DNA of 60,530 bases from Flavobacteriaceae bacterium (GTDB lineage: Bacteria > Bacteroidota > Bacteroidia > Flavobacteriales > Flavobacteriaceae): the NCBI GenBank assembly GCA_009926065.1, contig RFPP01000010.1, positions 1 through 60,530 of the forward strand. Reading direction: 5' to 3'. Under the pieces are notes generated by a model that saw only the letters and a list, made by a program, of their open reading frames with translations, made no database searches and was not told where the DNA came from. The position numbers were made by a program, and so were the translations under genes. Shown piece after piece: positions 47,558 through 54,274 of this stretch. The number at the start of each line of letters is the position of its first letter. Positions within the stretch are counted from its first letter, which is position 1.

Positions 47558-47774
47558 CAATGGACAAAATTTTGATTAAAAAAAGTAATTTTTTGTGTAA
47601 AACACTATTTATTTTATAAAACAATCTATACTTTCTTTTTATAATCAATACCTCTTTAAAAATAAATCGGGAGTAAATCCTTCAGTTATTTTCTTTCATC
47701 GTATTGACTTATAACCTTTTTGTATTTTAAACTATTTTATAATAAAATTTGAATTAATTTTATTATACGAAAAA

Positions 47775-47812
47775 TGGTTTAGGTCATTGGACGTTAATCC
47801 AAGACCTAAACC
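47775..47812 (-). terminator. Attenuator-like hairpin between rplL and rpoB
   Basis: On the minus strand, GGTTTAGGTC pairs with GACCTAAACC and an inner TTGGA/TCCAA continues the stem around a six-base loop, giving about 15 pairs. Only a five-T run follows, so partial termination is more likely than complete. It lies 22 bases after the rplL stop. Confidence 0.7.
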
Positions 47813-47834
47813 TTGTTCTCAAAACCGGGTAAAA

Positions 47835-48209
47835 CTATTTAAGTTCTACTACAGCTCCAGCTTCTTCTAAAGCTTTCTTAAGACCTTCAGCTTCTTCTTT
47901 AGAAACTCCTTCCTTAACAGCACTTGGAGCGCTATCAACTACGTCTTTAGCTTCTTTCAAACCTAAACCTGTAAGTTCTTTTACTAATTTTACTACAGCT
48001 AATTTAGAAGCACCAGCCTCTTTTAACATTACTGTAAATTCAGATTGAGAGCTTTCAGAAGCAGCTTCTCCGCTACCTCCACCTGAAACTACAACAGCTG
48101 CAGCAGCTGGTTCGATTCCATACTCTTCTTTTAATATTGTTGCTAAATCGTTAACTTCTTTAACAGTTAAATTAACTAATTGTTCTGCGAATTGTTTCAA
48201 ATCTGCCAT
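47835..48209 (-). CDS. rplL: Ribosomal protein bL12 (L7/L12)
   Basis: A 124-residue stalk protein that recruits translation factors. The N-terminal dimerisation helices (1-35) are followed by the alanine-rich hinge ([17 protein letters not shown]) and the globular domain with [33 protein letters not shown]. Downstream of rplJ by 160 bases, a longer gap than usual, which holds AT-rich word-like inverted repeats (48291-48341). Confidence 0.97.
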   Translation of the reverse strand: MADLKQFAEQLVNLTVKEVNDLATILKEEYGIEPAAAAVVVSGGGSGEAASESSQSEFTVMLKEAGASKLAVVKLVKELTGLGLKEAKDVVDSAPSAVKEGVSKEEAEGLKKALEEAGAVVELK

Positions 48210-48290
48210 TTTTTCTATCGTTTTAAAATGATTTGTAAATTATAATTTATTATTATGCGCGTTTTTAATTTGCTTTCTTTGTAATTTAAA

Positions 48291-48341
48291 AATTGAAAGA
48301 TTGAAACATTTAAAAATTTTGAATTAACTAATCTTTAAATT
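48291..48341. repeat. Inverted repeat in the rplJ-rplL spacer
   Basis: AATTGAAAGATT (48291-48302) and AATCTTTAAATT (48330-48341) pair at 11 of 12 positions, inside a 160-base AT-rich spacer made of short repeated words. A possible leader structure of rplL. Confidence 0.45.
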
Positions 48342-48369
48342 ATTTAATCTTAGAATTCTTTAATTTTAA

Positions 48370-48864
48370 TTAAGCTACCTCTTCATTTTTGAATTGGTTT
48401 AAAAGAGCAGAAACTACTCTTTGAGCTGGCGATTGAAGTAATCCAATGATTTCTCCAATTACTTCTTCTTTAGATTTAAGTGATGATAATGAATCTAATA
48501 AATTATCTCCAATAAATACTTCAGAATTGATATAAGCTCCTTTTAAAATTGGTTTATCTGCTTTTTTACGGAATTCTTTAATAATTTTTGCAGGAGCGTT
48601 TGGAACGTCTGCAAGAAATATTGAAGTATTACCTGTTAATGTAGCAGGTAAATCTCCGTACTCATTATCAGAAGCCTCCATAGCTTTTGCAAGTAAGGTG
48701 TTTTTAACTACTTCCAATTTGATACCTACTTTGAAGCAAGCTCTTCTTAGGCTAGAAGTTAATTCTGCATCTAAGCCTGAAATATCTGCTAAATATACAA
48801 TATTTGAACTTGCTAACTGTGCAGTTAATTTTTCAATCGCGATTGATTTTTCTTCTCTAGTCAT
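48370..48864 (-). CDS. rplJ: Ribosomal protein uL10
   Basis: A 164-residue stalk base protein. It has the N-terminal MTREEKSIAIEKLTAQL helix, the YLADISGLDAELTSSLRRACFK pattern, VVKNTLLAKA, and the C-terminal helix (about 130-160) that binds L12 dimers. It is located 20 bases after rplA, so the usual L10 leader target, if present, would overlap the end of rplA. Confidence 0.96.
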   Translation of the reverse strand: MTREEKSIAIEKLTAQLASSNIVYLADISGLDAELTSSLRRACFKVGIKLEVVKNTLLAKAMEASDNEYGDLPATLTGNTSIFLADVPNAPAKIIKEFRKKADKPILKGAYINSEVFIGDNLLDSLSSLKSKEEVIGEIIGLLQSPAQRVVSALLNQFKNEEVA

Positions 48865-48884
48865 ACTAAAAGTTTTATAACTAC

Positions 48885-49574
48885 TTATACTGCTTTAGGA
48901 TCCAACGCAATTGCTGGACTCATTGTGCTTGTTAGGTAAATACTTTTAATGTAAGTTCCTTTAGCAGCAGTTGGCTTAAGTTTGATTAATGTTTGAATAA
49001 TTTCGTGAGCGTTGTCAACAATTTTATCTGCTTCAAATGATATTTTACCAATACCTGCATGAATAATACCTGTTTTATCAACTTTAAAGTCGATTTTACC
49101 CGCTTTCACTTCTTGAACAGCTTTTCCTATTTCCATAGTTACAGTTCCTGTTTTAGGGTTAGGCATTAAACCGCGAGGTCCTAATACACGTCCTAGTGGA
49201 CCTAGTTTTCCCATTATTGCAGGCATAGTGATGATAACATCAACTTCTGTCCAACCGTCTTTAATTTTTTGTAAATAATTATCTAGTCCAACATAGTCTG
49301 CACCGGCTGCAGTTGCTTCTGCTTCTTTATCCGGAGTAACCAATGCTAATACTTTAAGATCTTTACCAGTACCATGAGGTAATGTTACTACACCTCTAAC
49401 CATTTGATTCGCTTTTCTAGGATCTACGCCTAAACGTACTGCGATATCAACAGACTCATCAAATTTTGCAGAAGCAACATCTTTAATTAATGCAGCAGCA
49501 TCTTTTAAAGAATATAATTTGTTCTTATCAATTTTTGATGCAGCCACTTTTTGCTTTTTTGTCAATTTTGCCAT
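48885..49574 (-). CDS. rplA: Ribosomal protein uL1
   Basis: A 229-residue protein of the mobile L1 stalk. The signature [13 protein letters not shown] and [10 protein letters not shown], flanked by [16 protein letters not shown], are intact. It follows rplK after 12 bases. In many bacteria L1 represses its own operon by binding the rplK leader; a small hairpin is seen in front of rplK here (50040-50067). Confidence 0.97.
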   Translation of the reverse strand: MAKLTKKQKVAASKIDKNKLYSLKDAAALIKDVASAKFDESVDIAVRLGVDPRKANQMVRGVVTLPHGTGKDLKVLALVTPDKEAEATAAGADYVGLDNYLQKIKDGWTEVDVIITMPAIMGKLGPLGRVLGPRGLMPNPKTGTVTMEIGKAVQEVKAGKIDFKVDKTGIIHAGIGKISFEADKIVDNAHEIIQTLIKLKPTAAKGTYIKSIYLTSTMSPAIALDPKAV

Positions 49575-49586
49575 GTCTTTTTTAAA

Positions 49587-50024
49587 TTAAAAAGGAGCGT
49601 CTCCTGTTACAGTTATACCCATAGATCTAGCTGTTCCTGCGATCATGCTCATAGCAGCTTCAATAGTGAATGCATTTAAATCAACCATTTTGTCTTCTGC
49701 AATAGTTCTAATCACATCCCAAGAAACATTTGCTACTTTTTTACGATTTGGCTCACCAGATCCAGACTTTAGCTTTGCAGCATCCATTAATTGAATAGCG
49801 GCAGGTGGAGTTTTAATAACAAAATCGAAAGATTTGTCTTTATAAACTGTTATTTGCACTGGGCAAATTTTGCCGGGTTTATCTTGTGTTCTAGCATTAA
49901 ATTGCTTACAGAATTCCATGATATTAACTCCAGCAGCACCTAAAGCAGGTCCAACCGGTGGCGACGGGTTCGCAGCACCTCCCTTAACTTGTAGTTTAAC
50001 TACTTTACTAATCTCTTTAGCCAT
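49587..50024 (-). CDS. rplK: Ribosomal protein uL11
   Basis: A 145-residue protein of the GTPase-associated centre. The proline-rich N-terminal loop reads [30 protein letters not shown], split by the switch [10 protein letters not shown], and the C-terminal RNA-binding domain ends in [11 protein letters not shown]. First ribosomal gene of the rplKAJL cluster, 65 bases downstream of nusG. Confidence 0.97.
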   Translation of the reverse strand: MAKEISKVVKLQVKGGAANPSPPVGPALGAAGVNIMEFCKQFNARTQDKPGKICPVQITVYKDKSFDFVIKTPPAAIQLMDAAKLKSGSGEPNRKKVANVSWDVIRTIAEDKMVDLNAFTIEAAMSMIAGTARSMGITVTGDAPF

Positions 50025-50039
50025 TTTTTAAAAATTTAA

Positions 50040-50067
50040 CACATTAAAATTGGAAGCAAATAATGTG
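50040..50067 (-). promoter_or_regulatory. Hairpin in the rplK leader
   Basis: CACATTA and TAATGTG form a perfect 7-base stem with a 14-base loop in the nusG-rplK spacer. It may be an L1-type feedback site or just a short structure; no resemblance to the known L1 target is evident. Confidence 0.3.
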
Positions 50068-50089
50068 ATTTATTATAGTGTAACAAAAA

Positions 50090-50641
50090 TTATACTTTTT
50101 CAACTTGCATAAAACTTAATTCTAGTGGTGTTTTTCTTCCGAAAATTTTTACCATCACTTCAAGTTTACGCTTTTCTTCATTAACTTTATCAACGGTTCC
50201 ATTGAAACCGTTAAAAGGACCGTCAATTACCTTAATAGTTTCACCTACGTTGTATGGAATAGATTGAGAATCAACAGATATCGCTAATTCATCAACTTTA
50301 CCTAACATTCTATTTACTTCAGAAAGTCTCAAAGGAACAGGATCTCCTCCTTTAACTTCTCCTAAGAAACCTATTACTCCAGAAATTGATTTAATAATAT
50401 GAGGTATTTCACCTGCTAGGTTAGCTTCTATCATAACATAGCCAGAAAAATAGACTTTGTCTTTAACGATTTTCTTTCCGTCTTTTACGGTAACTACTTT
50501 TTCGGTAGGTACCAAAACTTGAGAGATATAATCGCTCATACCTAGCCTATTAATTTCGTTTTCGATGTAAGCTTTAACTTTATTTTCTTGCCCGCTTACT
50601 GCTCTAACAACATACCATTTTTTCACATTATTATCTGCCAT
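50090..50641 (-). CDS. nusG: Transcription antitermination factor NusG
   Basis: A 183-residue factor that binds RNA polymerase and couples it to the ribosome or Rho. The NGN domain spans 8-110 (KKWYVVRAVSGQENKVKAYIE... LVPTEKVV...KVYFSGYVMIEA) and the KOW domain is at the C-terminus (IDGPFNGFNGTVDKV). It follows secE by 10 bases. Confidence 0.97.
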   Translation of the reverse strand: MADNNVKKWYVVRAVSGQENKVKAYIENEINRLGMSDYISQVLVPTEKVVTVKDGKKIVKDKVYFSGYVMIEANLAGEIPHIIKSISGVIGFLGEVKGGDPVPLRLSEVNRMLGKVDELAISVDSQSIPYNVGETIKVIDGPFNGFNGTVDKVNEEKRKLEVMVKIFGRKTPLELSFMQVEKV

Positions 50642-50651
50642 CGTAAGGTAT

Positions 50652-50849
50652 TTAAGCTTTTATCCAATTAAAAAATCCTTCCAAAGTTTTTGCAAATATT
50701 TCGTCTACTCCCCATGTTGCCAAAGCGAATAAAACTGAAAAAACAGCTACAACTATTGTTAAACGTTGTACTTCTTCCCACTCTGGCCATGTCACATTTG
50801 ACTTTAACTCATCAAATGCTTCGTTTATATAATTAAAAACTTTTGTCAT
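50652..50849 (-). CDS. secE: Preprotein translocase subunit SecE
   Basis: A 65-residue single-span membrane protein of the SecYEG channel. It has the amphipathic helix (about 5-20), the conserved VTWPEWEEVQRLT hinge and one transmembrane helix (VVAVFSVLFALATWGVDEIF). Short single-helix SecE is usual in Bacteroidota. It follows tRNA-Trp. Confidence 0.95.
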   Translation of the reverse strand: MTKVFNYINEAFDELKSNVTWPEWEEVQRLTIVVAVFSVLFALATWGVDEIFAKTLEGFFNWIKA

Positions 50850-50866
50850 TGTATATATTTTTTTAG

Positions 50867-50940
50867 TGGCACGGGCGGAGGGATTCGAACCCCCATCAAC
50901 GGTTTTGGAGACCGCTATTCTACCCTTGAACTACGCCCGT
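50867..50940 (-). tRNA. tRNA-Trp (CCA anticodon)
   Basis: The minus-strand sequence folds as a cloverleaf: acceptor ACGGGCG/CGCCCGT, anticodon loop CTCCAAA with anticodon CCA, T-arm GGGTTCGAATCCC and a discriminator G. The 3' CCA is encoded. It lies between tuf and secE. Confidence 0.95.
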
Positions 50941-50942
50941 AT

Positions 50943-50982
50943 AAAAAAGTCAGCGGCATATTAAAATACCTACTGACTTTTA
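50943..50982 (-). terminator. Rho-independent terminator between tuf and tRNA-Trp
   Basis: On the minus strand, AAAAGTCAG pairs with CTGACTTTT, and GGTAT/ATGCC-like bases extend it. Six T follow directly before the tRNA. It lies 15 bases after the tuf stop. Downstream genes would rely on read-through or an unseen promoter. Confidence 0.75.
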
Positions 50983-50996
50983 TATAAATTAGATAA

Positions 50997-52184
50997 TTAC
51001 TCTATTATCTCAGTTACTTGACCAGCTCCTACTGTTCTACCACCTTCACGAATAGCGAAACGTAAACCGATATTTAAAGCGATAGGGCTAAGTAATGCAA
51101 CACTGATAGTTAAGTTATCACCTGGCATAACCATCTCAACACCAGCTGGTAGTGAGATAACACCTGTTACGTCAGTTGTACGAACGTAAAATTGTGGGCG
51201 ATAATTATTGTGAAATGGTGTGTGACGACCACCTTCTTCTTTTTTCAAGATATAAACCTCTGCTTTGAATTTAGAGTGAGGTTTTACTGAACCTGGCTTA
51301 ATGATAACCATACCTCTTCTGATGTCTGATTTATCAATACCTCTTAACAATAAACCTACGTTATCTCCAGCTTCTCCTCTATCAAGAATTTTACGGAACA
51401 TTTCAACTCCTGTAATTGTAGAAGTTAATTTATCTGCTCCCATACCGATGATTTCAACAGGATCTCCTGTGTTTGCAATACCTGTTTCTATACGGCCTGT
51501 AGCTACAGTTCCACGACCAGTAATTGTAAATGAATCCTCTACTGGCATTAAGAATGGTTTTGCATTATCTCTAACTGGCTCTTGAATCCAAGTATCGCAA
51601 GCTTCCATTAATTCAATAATTTTCGGTACCCAAGCTGGATCATTATTTAATCCACCTAAAGCTGAACCTTGGATTACAGGACAATTATCTCCGTCATATT
51701 CATAGAAAGACAATAAATCTCTGATTTCCATTTCAACTAATTCTAATAATTCTTCATCATCAACCATATCCACTTTATTCATGAATACAACGATTCTTGG
51801 AATACCAACTTGACGACCTAAAAGAATGTGCTCACGTGTTTGAGGCATAGGTCCATCTGTAGCGGCTACAACTAGAATAGCACCGTCCATTTGAGCTGCA
51901 CCTGTAACCATGTTCTTTACGTAATCCGCGTGACCTGGACAGTCAACGTGTGCGTAATGACGATTAGCTGTTTCATACTCAACGTGTGATGTATTAATTG
52001 TAATACCTCTTTCTTTTTCTTCTGGAGCATTATCGATTTGGTCAAACGATTTTGCTTGACAGTAACCTGCATCAGACAATACTTTAGTAATTGCCGCAGT
52101 TAATGTAGTTTTTCCGTGATCCACGTGACCAATTGTACCTATATTAAGGTGGGGTTTGTTACGGTTAAAATTTTCTTTTGCCAT
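50997..52184 (-). CDS. tuf: Elongation factor Tu
   Basis: A 395-residue GTPase that delivers aminoacyl-tRNA to the ribosome. G1 is GHVDHGKT (19-26), G3 DCPGH (81-85) and G4 NKVD (136-139), followed by beta-barrel domains 2 and 3 with [13 protein letters not shown] and the C-terminal [21 protein letters not shown]. It is preceded by three tRNA genes and followed by a terminator and tRNA-Trp, a layout close to the E. coli thrU-tyrU-glyT-thrT-tufB cluster. Confidence 0.98.
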   Translation of the reverse strand: MAKENFNRNKPHLNIGTIGHVDHGKTTLTAAITKVLSDAGYCQAKSFDQIDNAPEEKERGITINTSHVEYETANRHYAHVDCPGHADYVKNMVTGAAQMDGAILVVAATDGPMPQTREHILLGRQVGIPRIVVFMNKVDMVDDEELLELVEMEIRDLLSFYEYDGDNCPVIQGSALGGLNNDPAWVPKIIELMEACDTWIQEPVRDNAKPFLMPVEDSFTITGRGTVATGRIETGIANTGDPVEIIGMGADKLTSTITGVEMFRKILDRGEAGDNVGLLLRGIDKSDIRRGMVIIKPGSVKPHSKFKAEVYILKKEEGGRHTPFHNNYRPQFYVRTTDVTGVISLPAGVEMVMPGDNLTISVALLSPIALNIGLRFAIREGGRTVGAGQVTEIIE

Positions 52185-52238
52185 TTTACTTAATTTTTAA
52201 TCTTAGTTATATATTCGTGTTCAAATTATACAATATTG

Positions 52239-52310
52239 AGCCAACTACGGGAATTGAACCCGTGACCTCTTCCTTACCAAGGAAGCACTCTACCTCTGAG
52301 CTAAGTCGGC
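52239..52310 (-). tRNA. tRNA-Thr (GGT anticodon)
   Basis: Minus-strand cloverleaf: acceptor GCCGACT/AGTTGGC, anticodon stem CTTCC/GGAAG with loop TTGGTAA (anticodon GGT), T-arm GGGTTCAATTCCC. CCA is not encoded. It is the last tRNA before tuf. Confidence 0.94.
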
Positions 52311-52326
52311 AGAGAATTTATTTTTA

Positions 52327-52374
52327 GAATTTTGATTTCAGATTAAATCTCTGGAATCCGAAATCTAAAATTTC
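52327..52374. repeat. Inverted repeat between tRNA-Tyr and tRNA-Thr(GGT)
   Basis: AATTTTGATTTCAGATT and the complement of AATCCGAAATCTAAAATT match apart from one bulge and one mismatch, giving a stem of about 16 pairs around a 10-base loop. It occupies the place of tRNA-Gly in the E. coli order. Confidence 0.6.
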
Positions 52375-52380
52375 TTCTTG

Positions 52381-52461
52381 TGGGGAGAGCAGGATTCGAA
52401 CCTGCGAAGTTCTCACAGCAGATTTACAGTCTGCCCTCGTTGGCCGCTTGAGTATCTCCCC
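52381..52461 (-). tRNA. tRNA-Tyr (GTA anticodon)
   Basis: Minus-strand class II tRNA of 81 bases: acceptor GGGGAGA/TCTCCCC, anticodon loop CTGTAAA (anticodon GTA), a long variable arm (TGTGAGAACTTCGCA region) and T-loop GGTTCGAATCC. CCA is not encoded. Confidence 0.95.
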
Positions 52462-52539
52462 TTTTTTTATATTTACATTCTCTTAAATAATGAAGAGTTT
52501 CAAATCAAAAATTAAAAACCCTTACACTAAAATATATTG

Positions 52540-52613
52540 AGCCGGTGGAGGGACTCGAACCCACGACCTGCTGATTACAAATCAGCTGCTCTAGCCAACT
52601 GAGCTACACTGGC
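52540..52613 (-). tRNA. tRNA-Thr (TGT anticodon)
   Basis: Minus-strand cloverleaf: acceptor GCCAGTG/CACCGGC, anticodon stem GCTGA/TCAGC with loop TTTGTAA (anticodon TGT), T-arm GTGGGTTCGAGTCCC. First gene of the super-operon, about 30 bases downstream of its promoter. Confidence 0.94.
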
Positions 52614-52621
52614 GATAAATA

Positions 52622-52647
52622 TAAAAAAAGCCCGTTATTTCTAACGG
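52622..52647 (-). terminator. hpf terminator, overlapping the start of the tRNA-tuf transcript
   Basis: On the minus strand, CCGTTA, a GAAA loop, TAACGG and then seven T. It ends the hpf transcript, but also begins within a few bases after the -7 element of the tRNA-tuf promoter. Confidence 0.8.
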
Positions 52648-52651
52648 ACTG

Positions 52652-52681
52652 CAAATGTATATTAATTTGTTTTTTAAACAA
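52652..52681 (-). promoter_or_regulatory. Consensus promoter of the tRNA-tuf-rpo super-operon
   Basis: On the minus strand, TTG (52681-52679), exactly 19 bases and TAcaTTTG (52659-52652): a full match to the Bacteroidota consensus. The expected start site is near 52645-52647. Confidence 0.75.
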
Positions 52682-52705
52682 AATATTTTTACGAATATTT
52701 TTAAT

Positions 52706-53008
52706 TTATATATGATGTTTTACTTTTTCTTTTCTTTTTATTAATATTCTCTCGAATGATTCTGCGGATTGTTCGACTGCTTCTTCGAAAGATTTGCATT
52801 GTTTTTTAACCATATATTCGTTTCCTGGGACTAAAATTTTCATCTCTACGACCTTGTTTTCTTTTTCACTGGTCTTTTCAACCTTCAAAAATACGTCAGA
52901 AGAGACCACCTTATCATAATATTTTTCCAATTTATCAACTCTTTCTTGAATAAAACCGACTAACTTTCCGTCAACATTAAAGTTAACTGCGTGAACATTT
53001 ACCTTCAT
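52706..53008 (-). CDS. hpf: Short-form ribosome hibernation promoting factor
   Basis: A 100-residue HPF/RaiA (YfiA) family protein that binds the 30S subunit in resting cells and blocks the tRNA and mRNA channels. The pattern VNVHAVNFNVDGKLVGFIQERVDKLEKYYD and the beta strands KVEKT...VVEMKI, with CKSFEEAVEQSAE at the end, are typical. The C-terminal dimerisation domain of long HPF is absent. It lies 29 bases downstream of the Xer gene and just upstream of the tuf promoter. Confidence 0.93.
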   Translation of the reverse strand: MKVNVHAVNFNVDGKLVGFIQERVDKLEKYYDKVVSSDVFLKVEKTSEKENKVVEMKILVPGNEYMVKKQCKSFEEAVEQSAESFERILIKRKEKVKHHI

Positions 53009-53037
53009 AATAAAATAATTTATTGGTTAAATACTAT

Positions 53038-53934
53038 TTACTTTTTGTTTCTTGGGTGCGAATTCCCGTAAACCTTTTTTAGTTCAAACAAACTGCTTTG
53101 AGTATATATTTGTGTCGAAGCTAAGCTGGAATGTCCTAATAATTCTTTTACAGAATTTAAATCAGCACCATTATTTAAAAGATGAGTTGCAAAAGTGTGT
53201 CGTAATATATGTGGACTCTTTTTTACCTTCTCGGAAACGTTACTAAAGTAAGAATTTATTATTCGATAAACTAATGAATCATTCATTTTAACACCTTTTA
53301 ACGTTAAGAAAAAAATGTCGTTATCGGTAATTCTCTCTAAACAAGCTCGTTCGGTTAAATATAATTTTATTTGACTTGCAATATTTGGTAATAAAGGTAA
53401 TATTCTTTCTTTATTTCTTTTTCCTAAAACCTTCAAACTTGCATTTGAAAGATCAATATTCAGCATTTTAAGATGAATTAATTCTGTTCTTCGAATGCCA
53501 GTTGAATAAAATAAGTCAATTATTAATTTGTCTCGAACGCCCTCAAAACCTTCTGGGTAAGTGATTAAATTTAAAACTTCATCCAATTCTTTTTCAGAAA
53601 AGGGTATTTGAAGTGTTTTCGGAGTTTTTAAAGATTTGTGTTTTAATAGCGGACTAATTGCTATTTGCTTCGTCTTTAATAAAAACTTATAATAAGATTT
53701 TAAAGACGAAATTTTTCTATTTACTGAAGTATTGGAAATTTTCGCATCTACTAATGTTACTATCCAGCTTCTTATTAAACTATAGTTTACGTTTAATAAG
53801 TTGTCAGAACCAAATTCGGTTTTGATATATGATTCAAATGAAATCAAATCATTAAGATACGCATTTACCGTGTGTGGCGAATACTTTTTTTCTAATTGCA
53901 GATAATCTCGAAATGCCGTCTTACTATTTTCCAT
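53038..53934 (-). CDS. XerC/XerD-family tyrosine recombinase
   Basis: A 298-residue site-specific recombinase. The N-terminal SAM-like core-binding domain (about 1-90) contains YSPHTVNAYLNDLISFESY. The catalytic domain has Arg in STGIRRTEL, the HxLRH box (HILRHTFATHLLNNGADL, Arg245), GHSSLASTQIYT with the nucleophile Tyr277, as in Xer proteins that resolve chromosome dimers. The longer frame begins with TTG 53955 or ATG 53952, inside the rpsU terminator stem; ATG 53934, directly after its T-tract, gives a normal N-terminus. A chromosomal Xer role is more likely than an integrase because no mobile element surrounds it. Confidence 0.9.
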   Translation of the reverse strand: MENSKTAFRDYLQLEKKYSPHTVNAYLNDLISFESYIKTEFGSDNLLNVNYSLIRSWIVTLVDAKISNTSVNRKISSLKSYYKFLLKTKQIAISPLLKHKSLKTPKTLQIPFSEKELDEVLNLITYPEGFEGVRDKLIIDLFYSTGIRRTELIHLKMLNIDLSNASLKVLGKRNKERILPLLPNIASQIKLYLTERACLERITDNDIFFLTLKGVKMNDSLVYRIINSYFSNVSEKVKKSPHILRHTFATHLLNNGADLNSVKELLGHSSLASTQIYTQSSLFELKKVYGNSHPRNKK

Positions 53935-53935
53935 A

Positions 53936-53983
53936 AAAAAAACCGTTAGCATCAAAGTTAAAAACTTTTAATGACTAACGGTA
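53936..53983 (-). terminator. rpsU terminator at the start of the recombinase gene
   Basis: On the minus strand, ACCGTTAG pairs with CTAACGGT, with an inner AAAGTT/AACTTT helix, followed by eight T. The T-tract touches the recombinase ATG at 53934. Confidence 0.8.
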
Positions 53984-54003
53984 GTATTTTGTAAAAAGTT
54001 ATT

Positions 54004-54201
54004 TTATAAACTTTCTAAACTGTCTTTCATGTTTTGAATGTATGCCGCCTTTTGAATTTTCATTCTATTGGTAACAGATGGCTTTATAAAAGCAGTACGT
54101 GCACGTAACTGACGAACAGTTCCTGTTTTATCAAATTTTCTTTTATAGCGCTTTAATGCTCTATCGATATTTTCTCCGTCTTTAATTGGTATAATTAACA
54201 T
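54004..54201 (-). CDS. rpsU: Ribosomal protein bS21
   Basis: A 65-residue small-subunit protein. The pattern IPIKDGENIDRALKRYKRKFDKTG is that of bS21. Tyr54 is present, the residue known in Flavobacterium ribosomes to help hold the 3' end of 16S rRNA so that the anti-Shine-Dalgarno is hidden. Unlike every other gene examined here, it has a strong Shine-Dalgarno sequence (54210-54217), which suggests feedback by bS21 supply. It has a -7 element (54231-54238) and its own terminator. Confidence 0.97.
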   Translation of the reverse strand: MLIIPIKDGENIDRALKRYKRKFDKTGTVRQLRARTAFIKPSVTNRMKIQKAAYIQNMKDSLESL

Positions 54202-54209
54202 AATATAGA

Positions 54210-54217
54210 CACCTCCT
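54210..54217 (-). promoter_or_regulatory. Consensus Shine-Dalgarno of rpsU
   Basis: AGGAGGTG on the minus strand is complementary to eight bases of the 16S anti-SD, with 8 bases between it and the ATG. Such sites are normally absent in this phylum, so this one is likely regulatory. Confidence 0.85.
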
Positions 54218-54230
54218 CTCGTTAAGGGTG

Positions 54231-54238
54231 CAAATATA
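54231..54238 (-). promoter_or_regulatory. -7 element of the rpsU promoter
   Basis: TAtaTTTG on the minus strand, 30 bases before the rpsU ATG; no clear -33 TTG at the usual spacing. Confidence 0.5.
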
Positions 54239-54274
54239 ATTATTAATTTTAATTATGAGTTATAATTTTGTAAA

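Noticed and set aside
52312..52380. A fourth tRNA (Gly) between tRNA-Tyr and tRNA-Thr(GGT)
   Set aside because: No acceptor stem, anticodon arm or T-loop motif can be found there on either strand; only an AT-rich hairpin is present.
53038..53955. Recombinase as the integrase of a mobile element
   Set aside because: It sits between rpsU and hpf with no attachment-site repeats, excisionase or cargo genes, and its sequence looks like a housekeeping Xer protein. The tRNA genes nearby show no duplicated 3' ends.
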